This document shows positions 1-11,413 of a stretch of 64,000 bases of DNA, in pieces; the stretch's first letter is position 1; every line of letters begins with the position of its first letter. The translations under genes and the position numbers were made by a program. The notes beneath the pieces are model-generated. The model had not been told where the DNA came from and made no database searches. It worked only from the letters and a program-made list of their open reading frames with translations. Source of the stretch: Takakia lepidozioides (taxonomy: Eukaryota; Streptophyta; Takakiopsida; Takakiales; Takakiaceae). The DNA lies in the NCBI GenBank assembly GCA_030704615.1, contig CM060733.1, forward strand, positions 3,100,001 to 3,164,000. The letters are read 5' to 3'.

Positions 1-84
1 CTTTTGTTTCCCCAAGAAAGGGGGCAACAAAGAAAAACAGAGAATGTGGGGGAGGGAGTGACTGAGCAACAGCAACTCCTCAGT

Positions 85-170
85 CACCCCCCCCCCCCCC
101 CCCCACCTTTTTTTTTTTTTCTTTGTTGCCCCCTGATGTCTCCCTCTCTCTCCCTTTCTCTCCCTCTGGA
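85..170. repeat. Low-complexity C, T and CT tracts
   Basis: A run of C (about 87-104) is followed by a run of T and a CT-rich stretch. It is simple sequence with no gene in it. Confidence 0.9.
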
Positions 171-354
171 CACTGGGCTTATGGAATTGTTGTCCCGACT
201 TCCATTTTTGAGGAAATTGAAAAACAAACTGCAAAATTGGGTTGCAGGGAATTTTAGATGTTTTTTTTATCCAAAATGATTTTTTTAAATAAAAATCCTA
301 GTGAAATATTTTCACTAAAAACTTGTGAGTTGCAAAACTCCCGTCAGTTTCTAC

Positions 355-620
355 TTCTTCAATCCAACCTGGATGAAAAAGGACTTCATCTGACAGGACC
401 TAAATACAGGGCAAGACAGGTTTAAAAAAAAACCCCCCATGTTTTTCATCTAACCTAGATGAAATACGGACTACATCCGTTGAGTGCAAGACAGGATGAA
501 AGCACGATGTCTTTCATCTTCCACGAATGAGAAACGGACAACGTCCGTCGGGCGGATAGACTGGCGGATGTTTTTCATCCTGAGAAGGATGAATGACGGG
601 CCAGACAGGGGAAAACCCTG
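355..620. repeat. Alternating GGATGAAA / TTTCATCC repeat cluster
   Basis: Short motifs GGATGAA and TTCATC alternate in both orientations, interspersed with GACAGG and CGGAC words (around 370, 450, 495, 515, 575 and 590). The block could fold into several small hairpins. It resembles the subterminal region of a DNA transposon, but no terminus or target duplication was found, so the element type is open. Confidence 0.4.
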
Positions 621-2480
621 CTCAACCCTAATGTCTTTCTTTTTGCGCTGCGAGAGCGCGCGCGATGGCGGCTTGTGAGGAGCGATGGTGCTCGTGCTGC
701 AGATACCTTGAGCTGCCAATCCTTGAGTGTTTATGGCTCCTGTGAGCGACGCCTGGGCGGGCTCTTTAAGGCGATGGAGGTGGCTTAGAGATGAGGGAAG
801 ATTCCCTGTCTCAGTTGTCTGTTTTTTTGCTGCACAAGGGAACCGCGGCAGCGATGGCGGAAGCACCACCTGCATGCCTATGACGTTTCCCTAAGAGCCC
901 TCCTCTGGATCTTTGATGAATGGCGGCACAAGGAAGTCTCTCTCCCTCCCTTTATAAACCCTACCTTTTGAGACCAAGCTTTTTTCTTGTGCTTGGCAAG
1001 ACCTTGCTTTGGTTAAGGTAGCAGTGTTGTGGTGCTGGCGGAGTCCTCCCTGCACGGTTAGGCTTGTGGAGAGATGACGACTCTCCCCCAAACAGTAAAA
1101 AAGGTTTTTTTTCTGTTGGTTTTGCTTCCTTGCTTGCTTTGGCATTCTCTGCGCTTAGATTGAAGTGTATTTGACCTCGATAGCAAGTGTGGAAGCGTGC
1201 TACTTACCTCGTGCATCCTCACTAACTCACAATGCGTTGTGGTTGTTTTTGGGACGGGCACAGGTGAGGGCTTCCACTTAATATTCTGATGTCTAGGTGT
1301 TGCTAGATGCCAAGTGGGATTGCAGAGGAAGGAATCGTTTGCCAGGGATTCATCCTAAAATGTTGAAAAAACTAAACTACTCTATGGTTTTTCTTCATCC
1401 TGCCTCTTTCTTTCCTTGATTTTTGAAGAACAAGTGTAATACTTTCTACGATGGGCTAGTTCGGCCCAGCCAGTGCAAAACCTCTGTTATGATGTGACAA
1501 CCGGGTTTATGATGGCTTGTGTGAGAGACACACATCTGTTTTCCAGGCCCTAGATTGCTTTGCTTACCTTATGGTAGTTGGAAACAAATTGAGAGGCTGC
1601 AAGGAACTGTTTGCTGCAGCTACTCGGGTACCTATGTTGGTAAAAGACCCCTGTTATGTTCCAACCCATATGGCTTTGCTAGCTAGATGCTTAGGCCAGG
1701 GTATGGTGAAGTTTCTGCCTGTGGCTATTCGACTGACACTGAAATATGGCAGTAATATAAATGGTAACTGGGTTTTGAGGCAGCCAGGGTGGTCAAGTTG
1801 AAATACCCCCTGGACATGGTGTAATGACATGGTCAAATGTGGAATGATGTGAAGGGTGTACTGACAGTACCATATACTGTCACAGGATGTGTATGCAGTC
1901 CTTTATATTTACCTTGCTTTGTCATAAGCTTTTGATTTTCAGCTGTAGCAAGAAATAAAGGTATAGGGGTGTTCTGGAAAACTTACCAGACATATCCACA
2001 TCCCCTGTGGGGGCAAGCTGTACTGCACACCAGTCTAAACAAATACTGGCAAGGCAAGGTATTTAAACTTGTGATATCCAAGTGTTCCTTTCTTTTTTAA
2101 GAAAACCCTCTATGACACCCATGGGGTTTTAGTAAGTATGCTTGGATTACAGCTTGCAGACAGTAAATCTGTATGACTATGTGACCTGCACCACATCAAG
2201 GCCAAAATATGGCCAAGTACCCACCATCCCACCCAGACCTATGTAAGTGTATCATGATCTTGACTGGTGGTCAATCAGCATCAGTGGCATACTCTCTGGA
2301 TTATGAATAATACTGACATGAACACATTACTGTGCATGGATGTAATTCTGAATTTTCTAAAGCTTGATGATTGATGGATGGTGCCACTGTTAAGTGGCTG
2401 ATATGTCTGATTATTCTTCTTATTCATGACAACGACCCTAGGGGTCCTGTCTTTGTCTTGACATGACAAAAAGTATCTTC
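621..2480. other. No recognisable gene
   Basis: Short open frames occur on both strands (for example 1517-1801 on the plus strand), but none shows a family motif, consistent splice sites or a long frame. Nothing can be assigned here. Confidence 0.5.
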
Positions 2481-2488
2481 CCTCTCTT

Positions 2489-2875
2489 ATGTACTGCTCT
2501 CTTTTAAGCTCCCGACACCCTAAATTCAAGGTCAGATGGTGGGTTCAGCTGCAACATATGTCCAACACCAGATATCCTAAGTTAATCGACTCTATATCTT
2601 GGAAACAAGACCGCCCTGTCAAACAAGGTGAGCCCTGTGAGAAGAGAGTAAAAGAGATTCTCACGGATCTGAATCTGGACCCGCAAGTCTTGACCTTGCT
2701 TGATAAACCTGACTTAGAGAGTGTAGTGTCCAAAGCCATGTCTGTTATCAGAAAATTGTCCGATGAAAATGAAGTGAGGAAGAAAACTTCCCTGAACCTG
2801 TTTCCAGTCTGTGACATGGGGCAGGACATCATGGATGCGCTCAAGGGTCTATCCCACTCTTGGCACCAGACCTAA
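2489..2875 (+). CDS. Unrecognised open frame, possibly an exon
   Basis: This is a 128-residue frame. Its latter part, from about residue 30, has the composition of a real helical protein (KRVKEILTDLNLDP, then a Leu/Asp-rich stretch and EVRKKTSLNLFP). A pyrimidine-rich stretch ending in AG precedes it near 2508, so it could be an internal or last exon rather than a complete gene. No family was recognised. It lies just upstream of the CACTA element, and no partner exon could be linked with confidence. Confidence 0.25.
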   Translation: MYCSLLSSRHPKFKVRWWVQLQHMSNTRYPKLIDSISWKQDRPVKQGEPCEKRVKEILTDLNLDPQVLTLLDKPDLESVVSKAMSVIRKLSDENEVRKKTSLNLFPVCDMGQDIMDALKGLSHSWHQT

Positions 2876-3362
2876 ATTTAAAGTTAGGGCAAGAAGACTA
2901 CCTTTGAACAGTAAACAAAAGCAGAGAGGAAAAGGAGAGTGCAATTTCCCTGACGTACCTCTGCAGCTGCTGGTGCTTGAAGCGAGCTGGCACGGCGAGC
3001 TGATGCGATGTTGTCGCGGCTGCCAGCGGCGCGGGTCCCCGCCACTGCAGGGCGTCTCTCCTCTGCTCACTACGTCTCTCTCTCTCTTCAACTCGTTAGG
3101 TCGCGCCTCTGCGCGGCGTTCCTACCACACAGGGGAGAGAGACATCAGCCCGTGCTAAGGGCAAGAAAGAAAGACAGAAAGTGAGGGAGGAGGTGGTGCT
3201 TACCTTGGGCGTTGGAGCGGCGTTGGGGCAAACTCCTTGGGGCCTTGCGACCACCTCGGGCTCAGCAGCAGGTGCGTTTTTCCTCCACCCTAAACCCCAC
3301 TCTCTGAACTACCTCTCTCCCAAAGAACAAACGAAAATGGGAGGGGAAAGAGATGCTTGAAG

Positions 3363-3552
3363 CACTTAGGGAAAAAAAAAGGCGCGGCGCCCGGCCGTCG
3401 CACGCCTGCGCCCGCCTTTTTTTGAAATGTAAAATGAAGATTGCGACGGCTGGCCGTCGTTTCTTGGGACCCCCGGCCCCATAAATAAAAAAAAAAACAC
3501 GTCGCCCCCCGGCTATCCGTCGCGGGGTGCGACCCCAAGTTTATAAATAATA

Positions 3553-3609
<57 letters not shown>

Positions 3610-3610
3610 G
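3363..3610. repeat. Left subterminal CACTA repeats and A-tract
   Basis: Words such as GGCCGTCGCACG (about 3391), GCGACGGCTGGCCGTCG (about 3442) and CCGTCGCGGGG (about 3515) alternate in both orientations. They are followed by about 47 A at 3560-3606. The same word family recurs inverted near the right end. Confidence 0.7.
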
Positions 3611-3777
3611 TCGTAGCACCCATTGCACCTGATCCAATACAGGCTGCCGAGCACAATCGTAGAAGGGACCGGGGCCAAATTTCAGGTGATGCGGAGGATG
3701 TTGACACTCCGGGATCGAGTCGGGTGCGCCACGGGTTGCCCCCTCGCGGGCCACCCCGTCCAACCACGTCCACCTTT

Positions 3778-3804
3778 GCCCCCCCCCCCCCCCCCCCCCC
3801 CCGC
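3778..3804. repeat. Poly-C tract
   Basis: About 24 consecutive C bases inside the CACTA element. A similar C run lies just inside the right terminus (11389-11400). Confidence 0.9.
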
Positions 3805-4197
3805 GACAAGATTGAGTGTTGGTGCACTAAGTGTTGGGAACGGATACCGCCGGGCGGCACCAGACCACTGAGGCGGCGACCACATGTTGTTGAAAAACAT
3901 TACAAGAATAACAAGATTGCGGATGCGGCAAAGGTGAGTGTTTTCCCACCCCTCTCATTAACATTCATTTAAGGTACATTTAGGTTTATCTAATAATAAA
4001 GTATGATTGGTAAACATACATGAATCAAAATTACAACATAAGTATTGATGCGTCGTTCACTACACACATTGCAGCCACAACTTGATGCCCAAGCTCGCAA
4101 TCACATTGCACAGGAGGCATTTGCGCCGGTCTACTTGCAGAATTTGTGCCAGAGCATGTGTCCGATGTGACCAGTTGGTTCCCCCAGCAGCACGTAG

Positions 4198-4992
4198 ATG
4201 AGATGCATAGGGTCAAGGGGTATCGTAGGTGTCGTAGGCGTTATGGCCGGCGACGAGCAGCCCCCCCCTCCAGTTTCCTCAGGCGGTCCCCCTGATTGTG
4301 GCCTCCCCCCCCGTCTGTTTCTTTGCCTGATCCACCTCCGGTTGTACCTGATCCGGACGTTGTACCCCCGGCTGCACCTCCGACATTACATCCTCAACCA
4401 CCTCCACTTTCATCTCCTCCGCCAACAGTACCACCTCCACCTCCACCTCCATCTCCACGTGCATGTGCCCCCCGAACCCCTAGGAGGGGTCGGCTTCACC
4501 CTAGGTTTCCTCCCCTTCGGCTTTGGGCGGCCTGAGCCGGATCCTCGCTCCCGATGGGAAGCGCATAGGACTATATTACTGAGGACCGTCCAGCCTCGTT
4601 GTTGGGGGAATCATCTCGACCGTCCCACCCCCATCCGAGAAATGTGGAGTTCGAGTATTGGGGGAGACGGTATGTTGTGAGAGCCGCTACAGACCCTGCT
4701 ATGGGTCGGGGTTTATTCACGGTCAATGATATTGTGGTTTCTCCTCGGAGAAACAACATGGTGGACTTGTTTCCCTACCACGGTCCATACTACACCTCCG
4801 CGGAGTTCCATACATTACGCCTCGAAAGCCCCATACATCGTACCCTACATTTTGTGTGTCAACGGACAGGATGTACGTAGACGGGGGTTGTCTCCCATTG
4901 AGATCAGATTTTGTGATGGTGACCCGACATCTTCGGCAATGTTGCTGGGCTGGTCAATAGTTCTTTTGGTCATCCTAGGAGAACCAATGTAG
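4198..4992 (+). pseudogene. Proline-rich/unknown coding remnant inside the CACTA element
   Basis: From about 4296 the plus strand reads a Pro-rich segment in one frame. At 4599-4880 another frame reads a more ordinary protein segment containing EFEYWGRRYVVRAATDP and GLFTVNDIVVSPRRNNMVDL. The two are separated by stops or a frame change, so the gene is broken. Its position ahead of the transposase suggests a second, element-encoded protein, as many CACTA elements carry. No family was recognised for it. Confidence 0.35.
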
Positions 4993-5322
4993 TATGGGAC
5001 GAGCGAAGCGATGGGCATGAGAGCTTTTGTGGTCATACGTCAGTATACTGTGAGGGGATGCACATGTTTGTGATGACATGTGCTAGTAGGACTATTAGGG
5101 CTGGCAGCGAACTATTTGCATTATACGAGTTCTCATGGGATGATTGGGACCTCCGATTATAGCGTGAGTGGGATGTGTATGATAGAAATAGGGTTCCTTT
5201 GAGACAGGGATCGCGTAGAGGAGCATTGTAGATATTCTAATGATGTACTTTGTATACATCCGATTAATCGATTGATGTAAAAAAAATTCTTGTTGCTCGT
5301 GTGGGTTGCAACTTTGTATATG

Positions 5323-5760
5323 TGATCTAAACATACTTATGCACATGTGGACCAAATATGAGCTTGAACCAAGTTGATTCAATGGGTCATTCTAGTGCAG
5401 CTACGTGTCATAGAGACGGAAAATTGTGTTTTCGCCTGCAGATAATTTTTTTTTAATTCCATTTTCAAGCCATATGCTTAATGATAGCATATGCAACGTG
5501 CGTGCAAAATTTGGGAGTAAACAAAAGTCATTTGGACCCATAACCAGATTTTGTTCTCTCATTTGCACTCCAAAGTTGAGTTATCTTCAACTTCATGCAC
5601 TCTTCATAGAGAGTTTTGCAAAAGTGACCCTAGAAACACACTTATTTTTTTTCCATTTTTTCTTTGTCCCATTTTTTGCATGGATGTAGTGGTGAAAAGC
5701 CTGATGTCACAGAACAAAATAGAGCTAAAAATAAAATCATTACGCCCCTCAAAACCGCAA
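5323..5760 (+). repeat. Dispersed repeat module, copy 1
   Basis: This segment matches 14945-15385 in the same orientation. Shared landmarks in the same order are CATACTTATGCACATGTGGA, CCATATGCTTAATGA, CATTTGCACTCCAA, CTTCATGCACT and GTAGTGGTG. Weaker partial copies follow at 5819-5990 and 6018-6110. It is non-coding and appears to belong to the CACTA interior. Confidence 0.75.
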
Positions 5761-6213
5761 TAATATATTTTCTAAATGCAAATATTTATTTTAAATTCAT
5801 TTAAATTCGATTTAATTCAAAAATTGGTGCAAGGGTGAGTGCGTCGTCGGGGAGATTTTTTTTTTAAATTAAAAAAAAGGAAAAAAAAAAGAAACCTGCT
5901 GGATCTTTGTACAGGTGTTGCACACATATTTAAGCACATGTAGGAAAAAATGAAGCTTGAGCCACATCCGTTTGTTGGGTGCAATGGCATGAGAGGATTT
6001 TCTTTCACATTAATAAACAAAAATTGGTTGATAGGGTGAATGCGTCATTGGGGAGGCAAATGATTTTGTTTGGGTTTGAAACTTTGCATGCGTGTACGTT
6101 GCGCACATACATGCAATTATTGAATGACATATTTGATGCACACACACATTGAAGGTTGTTGTTTGCATTTCGCTTATAATGAAGTGTATGGTTGCAAGGA
6201 CACATTATAATAT

Positions 6214-6891
6214 ATGTCCCTATGTTCATTTGTTCGTATCAGGACTTTGTCCATCCCTTCCCGGTCTTCTCTTGGCACCCCATCCGAAAACAACCCAAGT
6301 ACATCAGGCGGGAGCCGTGGGCGAGACGCCGCCACCACGGTACCGGACGATGATGACGATGATGACGATGACAGTGATAGTGACAGTGACAACAACAATG
6401 GGCATGGAATTAACCAGGAAGATGTGCAAGCCATGGAGGATCTCTTAATGCATCATGTGGCCGCTGATGCATCCCATGAAGAGGAAACCCGACCAATCGA
6501 TGATCCTGAAATGGCCCCCTCAAATGACATGGAGAGGGAGACGAGAACTCTCTTATACGAAGGGGCGAAAGTGAGTCGACTTTCAACAATCTTGCTTTTG
6601 CTCAATCTTCAAATTCGATTTGGCATAAGTAATGTTGGGATGTCTGCCATAATGTCAACTATTGCAGACTATATCCTTGCTCCACACTTGAAACCCAAGA
6701 TGCCACCGTCGCGGAAAGAGGCACGCGAAGTCTTGGACTCTGTGGGGATGGGCTATAAGATTTTTCATGCATGTCCATGTGATAAAACCCTATACTACGG
6801 AGAGGATTCGCATTTCACCAAGTGCCCAAAGTGCAAGAAAGACCGATATCGGGATGATGTCCAAGGGAAAAAAGTACCACGCAAGGTATAA
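6214..6891 (+). pseudogene. CACTA TNP2 transposase, N-terminal part
   Basis: The frame begins with a Ser/Asp-rich stretch. It then reads the characteristic TNP2 N-terminal region: LYEGAKVSRLSTILLLLNLQ, SRKEAREVLDSVGMGYKI, and a Cys pair region (HACPCDKTLYYGED, then CPKCKKDRYRDD). In this family that region precedes the catalytic core of the CACTA transposase, which cuts and moves the element in the nucleus. A short acidic run at about 6346-6395 lies upstream of it. The next part of the gene lies at 7160 onward, after an intron or a decayed segment. Confidence 0.8.
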
Positions 6892-7159
6892 GCGCCATTC
6901 CCCCTCGCATGGAGATTATTTTCTTCAATCTTCTCAATGTATGTAAAGTGTATTCCACAAAGTTTAGGGTTTAGAGAGTAGTACTCATGCAAGATCTGAT
7001 TGTGGTTTTGGAAGGAGTGAGTGAGGAGTGGAAGGAGCGACGTTTGTTTTTTACCATTCACACCCAAATGAGGGAGAGGCTGCATAAAGGGAAAGACATA
7101 AGGGTGTTGTATTATGTGTGCTAATGGGATGATTACATGTGGGGGGCGTGGGGTATTTC

Positions 7160-8415
7160 ATCCTAGAAAATGCATTACTTTCCAATCATCTCGCCATTGA
7201 GGGCACAGTACCGAAGCCCCGAATCGGCCAGACTCATGAGATGACACGCCTCGCATCGGAGCCCCCCGGGAAAGGTGTGCGGGCCACAAGATTCACAAGC
7301 ATGGAGGCATATTGAAGAGATGTGGCCTTTTCTCTTGGAGGACCCACGACATGTCCACCTCGGCTTCTCCTCGGATGGGGTCAACCCATTCTCTGTCCAG
7401 TCATGTAGTCATTCCACTTGGCCAGTGACCATGGTGAATTACAACATCCCTCCGTATCTTTCAATTAAAAAATGCCATATTATGTTGGCTGTCATTGTGC
7501 TAAGTGAGTATACTCATTTCAAGTTTATTATTGCCTTCAACTTTACATTAAACTTCTGATCTTTGACGCAATTCGGATGCAAGATTGATGAGTGACATAA
7601 TCATGGAGTAAGACGTGTAATTCATTTTGTAGTATAATCTGCATATTGGTGGAGCATTGAAACAATGATATGAATGTCTCATAGGGAAAAAACAAGTGGC
7701 AAACATGGACACGTACTTGCGACCTCTTGTTGATGAACTTAAAGAGCTATGGAGAGGGGTTCCGACATTGGATGCTTCACTTGACCCTATGGCCGGACAA
7801 TCTTTTCAGATGAGAGTCATCTTGCTTTGGACAATGCATGATTATCCAGGTATATTATGTTCTCCATGAACAACCTGCGTACATTCACTTGTCAATGCCG
7901 GATAATATTGATGAAAATTGGGATTGATTGAAGTAGCGGCAACAGTCTTGTGCACCGTAGTGGGGTAGATGGCATTATGGGCCATGCACATGACAACTTT
8001 TTGTTTTTGTTAATGTGGCGGGATGTGTAGTACAAGACTAATTGTTTGCTCGGGGCTAAGCACCAAAGGGTACCATGCATGCTTGCATTGTGGCGATGAT
8101 CTTGATGCACATAGCTCCCGCCATCTTCACAAGATGGTGTATCCCAACTACCGCAAATTTCTTCCTATGAGCCATCGATGGAGAAGAAGAGAGAAACACT
8201 TGTTTGATGGCAAAGAGGAAGTACGTCCCCCCCCATGACACCGTCCGGGCAGTTTTGGGAGGACCGATAGAAGGAGGCCCATGCGGGCACGGACGGTGAA
8301 GTGGACGTGCCCGGCATGAAACGACTTTCAATCTTCTACAAGTTGCCATATTGGGCGGTACATATTCCACAAAAACACCGTCAATATCTATATGCATGCA
8401 TGTGATATTGTACAT
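7160..8415 (+). pseudogene. CACTA TNP2 transposase, central catalytic part in pieces
   Basis: Four pieces in family order can be read. 7327-7500 encodes HVHLGFSSDGVNPF followed by STWPVTMVNYNIPP, the TNP2 core with its conserved DG. An exon at about 7685-7849 encodes YLRPLVDELKELWRGVP and then a TMHDYPG ending at a GTATAT donor. 8040-8222 encodes STKGYHACLHCGDD and FLPMSHRWRRREKHLFDG. About 8315-8400 encodes RLSIFYKLPYWAVHIP. A stop in the middle of 7160-7320 and frame changes after 8222 break the gene. Confidence 0.8.
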
Positions 8416-8517
8416 TTGGTATGCGTTGCATTGTCACTTTCACGTAAAAAAATTTATGTAAGTCTTTGTGGGTGAGGATATATGTAGGACCTGAAGATTT
8501 GCCATCTTCTAGATCCC

Positions 8518-10461
8518 ATGCATATTGAGAAGAATGTCTGCTCGTCCCTTTTTCGGGTTCTTCATGGCACGCCGGCAAAGAAGGGAGTGGCTGCAAAAGG
8601 AGATTCTCTCGGTGTTAGAAAGGAGCTTGAGGAGCAGGGTCGCATGCGCCATCTATGGGCCGAACAAAATGGTGTGGACCCAAAGGGTGTTGTACGGTGG
8701 AAGTATAGGCACGCACCTTGGCAATGGACAATTGAGGAATACAAGAAAGTGATAGCCACCATAAGTGCTGTCCGAATACCAACTGGTTATGGGTCATCCC
8801 TCCGTACGAAGTTCAGCGAAGAAGACAGGGTCCATGGTTTGAAGTCTCATGACTACCACAATCTATTGCAAGACATCTTGCCCATTGCAGTACGTGGGAC
8901 ATTGACTCCCGAGGTTCGTGAGACAATCTATAGATTGGGAGGCTTGTTCCGGTGGATTTGCTCCAAAGAGTTGGAAGAAGCAGATTTTCCACGCATGAAG
9001 AACGAGGCGGCGGAGGTAATGTGTATGTTGGAGATGCACCTTCCTCCCTCCTTCTTTGACATCCAAGTGCACTTGGTAGTGCACTTAGTGGAAGAGGCTT
9101 CGATTATCGGCCCAGTTCATTCTCGGTGGATGTACTTCCTTGAGCGTTATATGAAGACTTTGAAATGATTTGTAAGACAAATGGCGCACCCGGAGGGTAG
9201 CATGGCGGAGGGGTATACGTTGCAAGAAGCTATGTTCTATTGCATGGAGTACATGGCAAGGGTGGATGAGGAAGCCCCTCGGATGTGGAAAGAAGAGGAG
9301 GATGCACGAACCAATGACATCGTTTTGCCCAAAAAATTGAAGAGGGTAAAATTGCCGACCTTGGTGATCGAGCAAGCGCATGACTTCATACTGAAGAATA
9401 CCCCATCCATATATGAATGGGAGGCAAGATACAATAATCTTGTTCAGCAATGAGAGGAGGAGACGCTTGCATGGAGGCGGAACCATCCAAGGCCGGTTAC
9501 TAGACGCCCACAACGAGGAGCGGGCCGCCGGAATGTTCATTCACAAAATTTGCCCATGGAATTGCAGCCTCTAAGTTCATTCCAACAATGGCTTCGGACT
9601 TCAGTTTATGACGCCGTTGCTCAAGGAGAGATGGTTTCAGATTTGGTGCAAGACATTGCAAGGGGCCCCTCTCAATTCGCGACCTCATACACGGCGGTTT
9701 GGGTTCACGGTCGTCATTTTTGCATTCGTGCTCTTGACATGAAGCGCAAAACAACCTTTGATTATAGCTTGTGTGCCACATATTGGCAAGACTCCGTGTG
9801 GGGCAAGGGAGATACACGACCTGCTATGAACAAACTTGAGTACATTGGAGAGCTTGAGAGCATACTCCAACTTCAGTATACAAGGTACCGGCCTCTTCTC
9901 TTCAAGGGAAGGTGGTTCCAGCCACATCTTGTGGGGCCCTCCGTAACACTAGTGCAAGATGATTGTGGTTTCATGCGCGTCAATGCAGATAGGCTCAACC
10001 CTACTCATCGTCCCTCCGATGAGCATTTTTCACGGCCTTAAGACATGGAGCAAATTTACTTCTCCGATGACAAAACAAGATGGGGGAATTGGAAGGTGGT
10101 TGTGTATGCTCAGCCAAGAGGAAGACGTATCTATCATGGTCTCGGATCTTCATGGGATGAGGCAATTACGGTGGATGGACAGACTGGTCATAATGATGCT
10201 GATAATGGAGGTTGGGTAGAGGGGGTAGAAGAGGATGATGACGCCCCGGACAATGCATCCTGGACCCTATATGATGAAGCTCTAGAAGATACGGATGTTG
10301 GAGAAGGAGACGAAGACACGGCCATTGACAACGAGGTGGAGGATGATTCAGAGGTGCTTTTTGAGGGCCGGGCCATTTATGACGATGACTCCGATGACCA
10401 ATAAGACTTGCAGCTTGATGAGGATGAAGAGGCTTCGGATGATGATGTTCAAGTTGATTAG
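8518..10461 (+). pseudogene. CACTA TNP2 transposase, C-terminal part with four in-frame stops
   Basis: One continuous frame (648 codons) runs from MHIEKNVCSSLF through a DUF4218-like region (LPPSFFDIQVHLVVHLVEE, SRWMYFLERYMKTLK) and MAHPEGSMAEGYTLQEA. It continues to a DUF4216-like region (about 9700-10130, with AVWVHGRHFCIRALD, FKGRWFQP and VYAQPRGRRIYHG) and ends in a very acidic tail at TAG 10459-10461. Only four codons interrupt it: TGA 9166, TGA 9451, TAA 10039 and TAA 10402. The flanking residues fit the family across every stop, so these are point nonsense changes, not exon ends. Each can be derived from CGA or CAA by one C-to-T change. Confidence 0.88.
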
Positions 10462-10740
10462 ACACAAAATCAAAGCTACATAACAATTCTCGCACCGAAC
10501 TGGACCCATCCCTTCGATTGATTGTACATGTACATGCATATTGTACTTTGTTTTTATGATTCAACAAATATGGCTGTGGCTGGTAGTCTTTCAAGAAAGA
10601 AGGCAGAGGCAATGAATATGTTGGAGCAACACATACAGATGTGGTATCAAGAGAATTATCAAAATGAATGTCACAATCTACAAGAAGGTCCACAACAACA
10701 AGCTAAACCATAAAGAAAAACAAACACCCTACCCCAGTAC

Positions 10741-11085
10741 CATATGAAAAAAAAAAAAAACTAAGAACCCCCAAAAGCCCTAAACCTAAACCTAGAAAGC
10801 CCTGCCATCGCTGCCTACGACCCCCACGCGTCGCCACCTGCGACGCGGTTTTAGGCCGGGGGTCGCAAACGGCGACGGCCAACCGTCACCATCTGCGACC
10901 TGTTTTTTGAATGGATTTATGAGGCCGGGGGTCGCACACGGCGACGGCCAGCCGAGACCCATTTTTTATTTTTTTTTGCAAGAATAGGGCAGCCGGGCAA
11001 TTTGCGACGCCCGGCCGTCGCAGGGGCCTTTTGCCCTTCATGCCACCATGCGACGGGTCGCAAGAAAGGGCTGCGATGAAAGAAG

Positions 11086-11129
<44 letters not shown>

Positions 11130-11413
11130 CTGGCGTGCGACGAGCGGCCGTCGCCCGAAAGGGCTGCCGTCTACCCTTCGCTGGGGGCGACGCTTGGGCG
11201 TCGCACGGAAGGGTTGCCATTTGCCCTTCATCACTCCGTGCGACGGCCAGGCGTCGCCGCCTGGCCCTGGCGCCAGGTGGCGGCCCGCAGGGTTTGACTG
11301 CGACGGCCCGACGTCGCAAACACGCTCCGTGGGGTTGGCGTCACACGCTCAGCGCCGCGCGGGGCGTGGGGCGCGGCTGGTGTCGCAACCCCCCCCCCCC
11401 ATTTGCTGTAGTG
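10741..11413. repeat. Right subterminal CACTA repeats, T-tract and terminus
   Basis: GC-rich DNA carries at least eight GTCGC/GCGAC words in both orientations (for example GGCGACGGCCAACCGTC near 10870 and GCGACGGCCAGGCGTCGC near 11240). About 43 T at 11087-11129 mirror the A-tract near the left end, as expected of long inverted ends. A C run leads into the CACTA terminus ending at 11413. Confidence 0.75.

Larger units (their letters stand above)
3363..11413 (+). mobile_element. Degraded CACTA (En/Spm) transposon
   Basis: The right end is clear. It reads ATTTGCTGTAGTG at 11401-11413, whose reverse complement starts CACTACAGCAAAT, the CACTA terminus. The interior encodes a TNP2-type transposase on the plus strand. 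Both ends hold GC-rich subterminal DNA with many short GCGACGGC/GCCGTCGC words, as expected for transposase-binding repeats. The left end is uncertain. CACTTAGGGAAAA at 3363 is the best candidate, but it is diverged and the 3-bp flanks (AAG left, ACA right) do not match. The transposase frame has stops, so this copy is not autonomous. Confidence 0.75.

Noticed and set aside
4-279. Coding frame over the C, T and CT tracts
   Set aside because: The protein consists mostly of Pro, Phe and Ser/Leu runs from simple sequence.
3560-3606. Poly-A as the tail of a retrocopy
   Set aside because: It is mirrored by a poly-T at the other end of the CACTA element and nothing upstream looks like an mRNA 3' end.
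11038-11319. Frames across the poly-T tract and GC-rich repeats
   Set aside because: They are Lys/Phe runs and Arg/Ala-rich shadows of the subterminal repeats, with no family motif.
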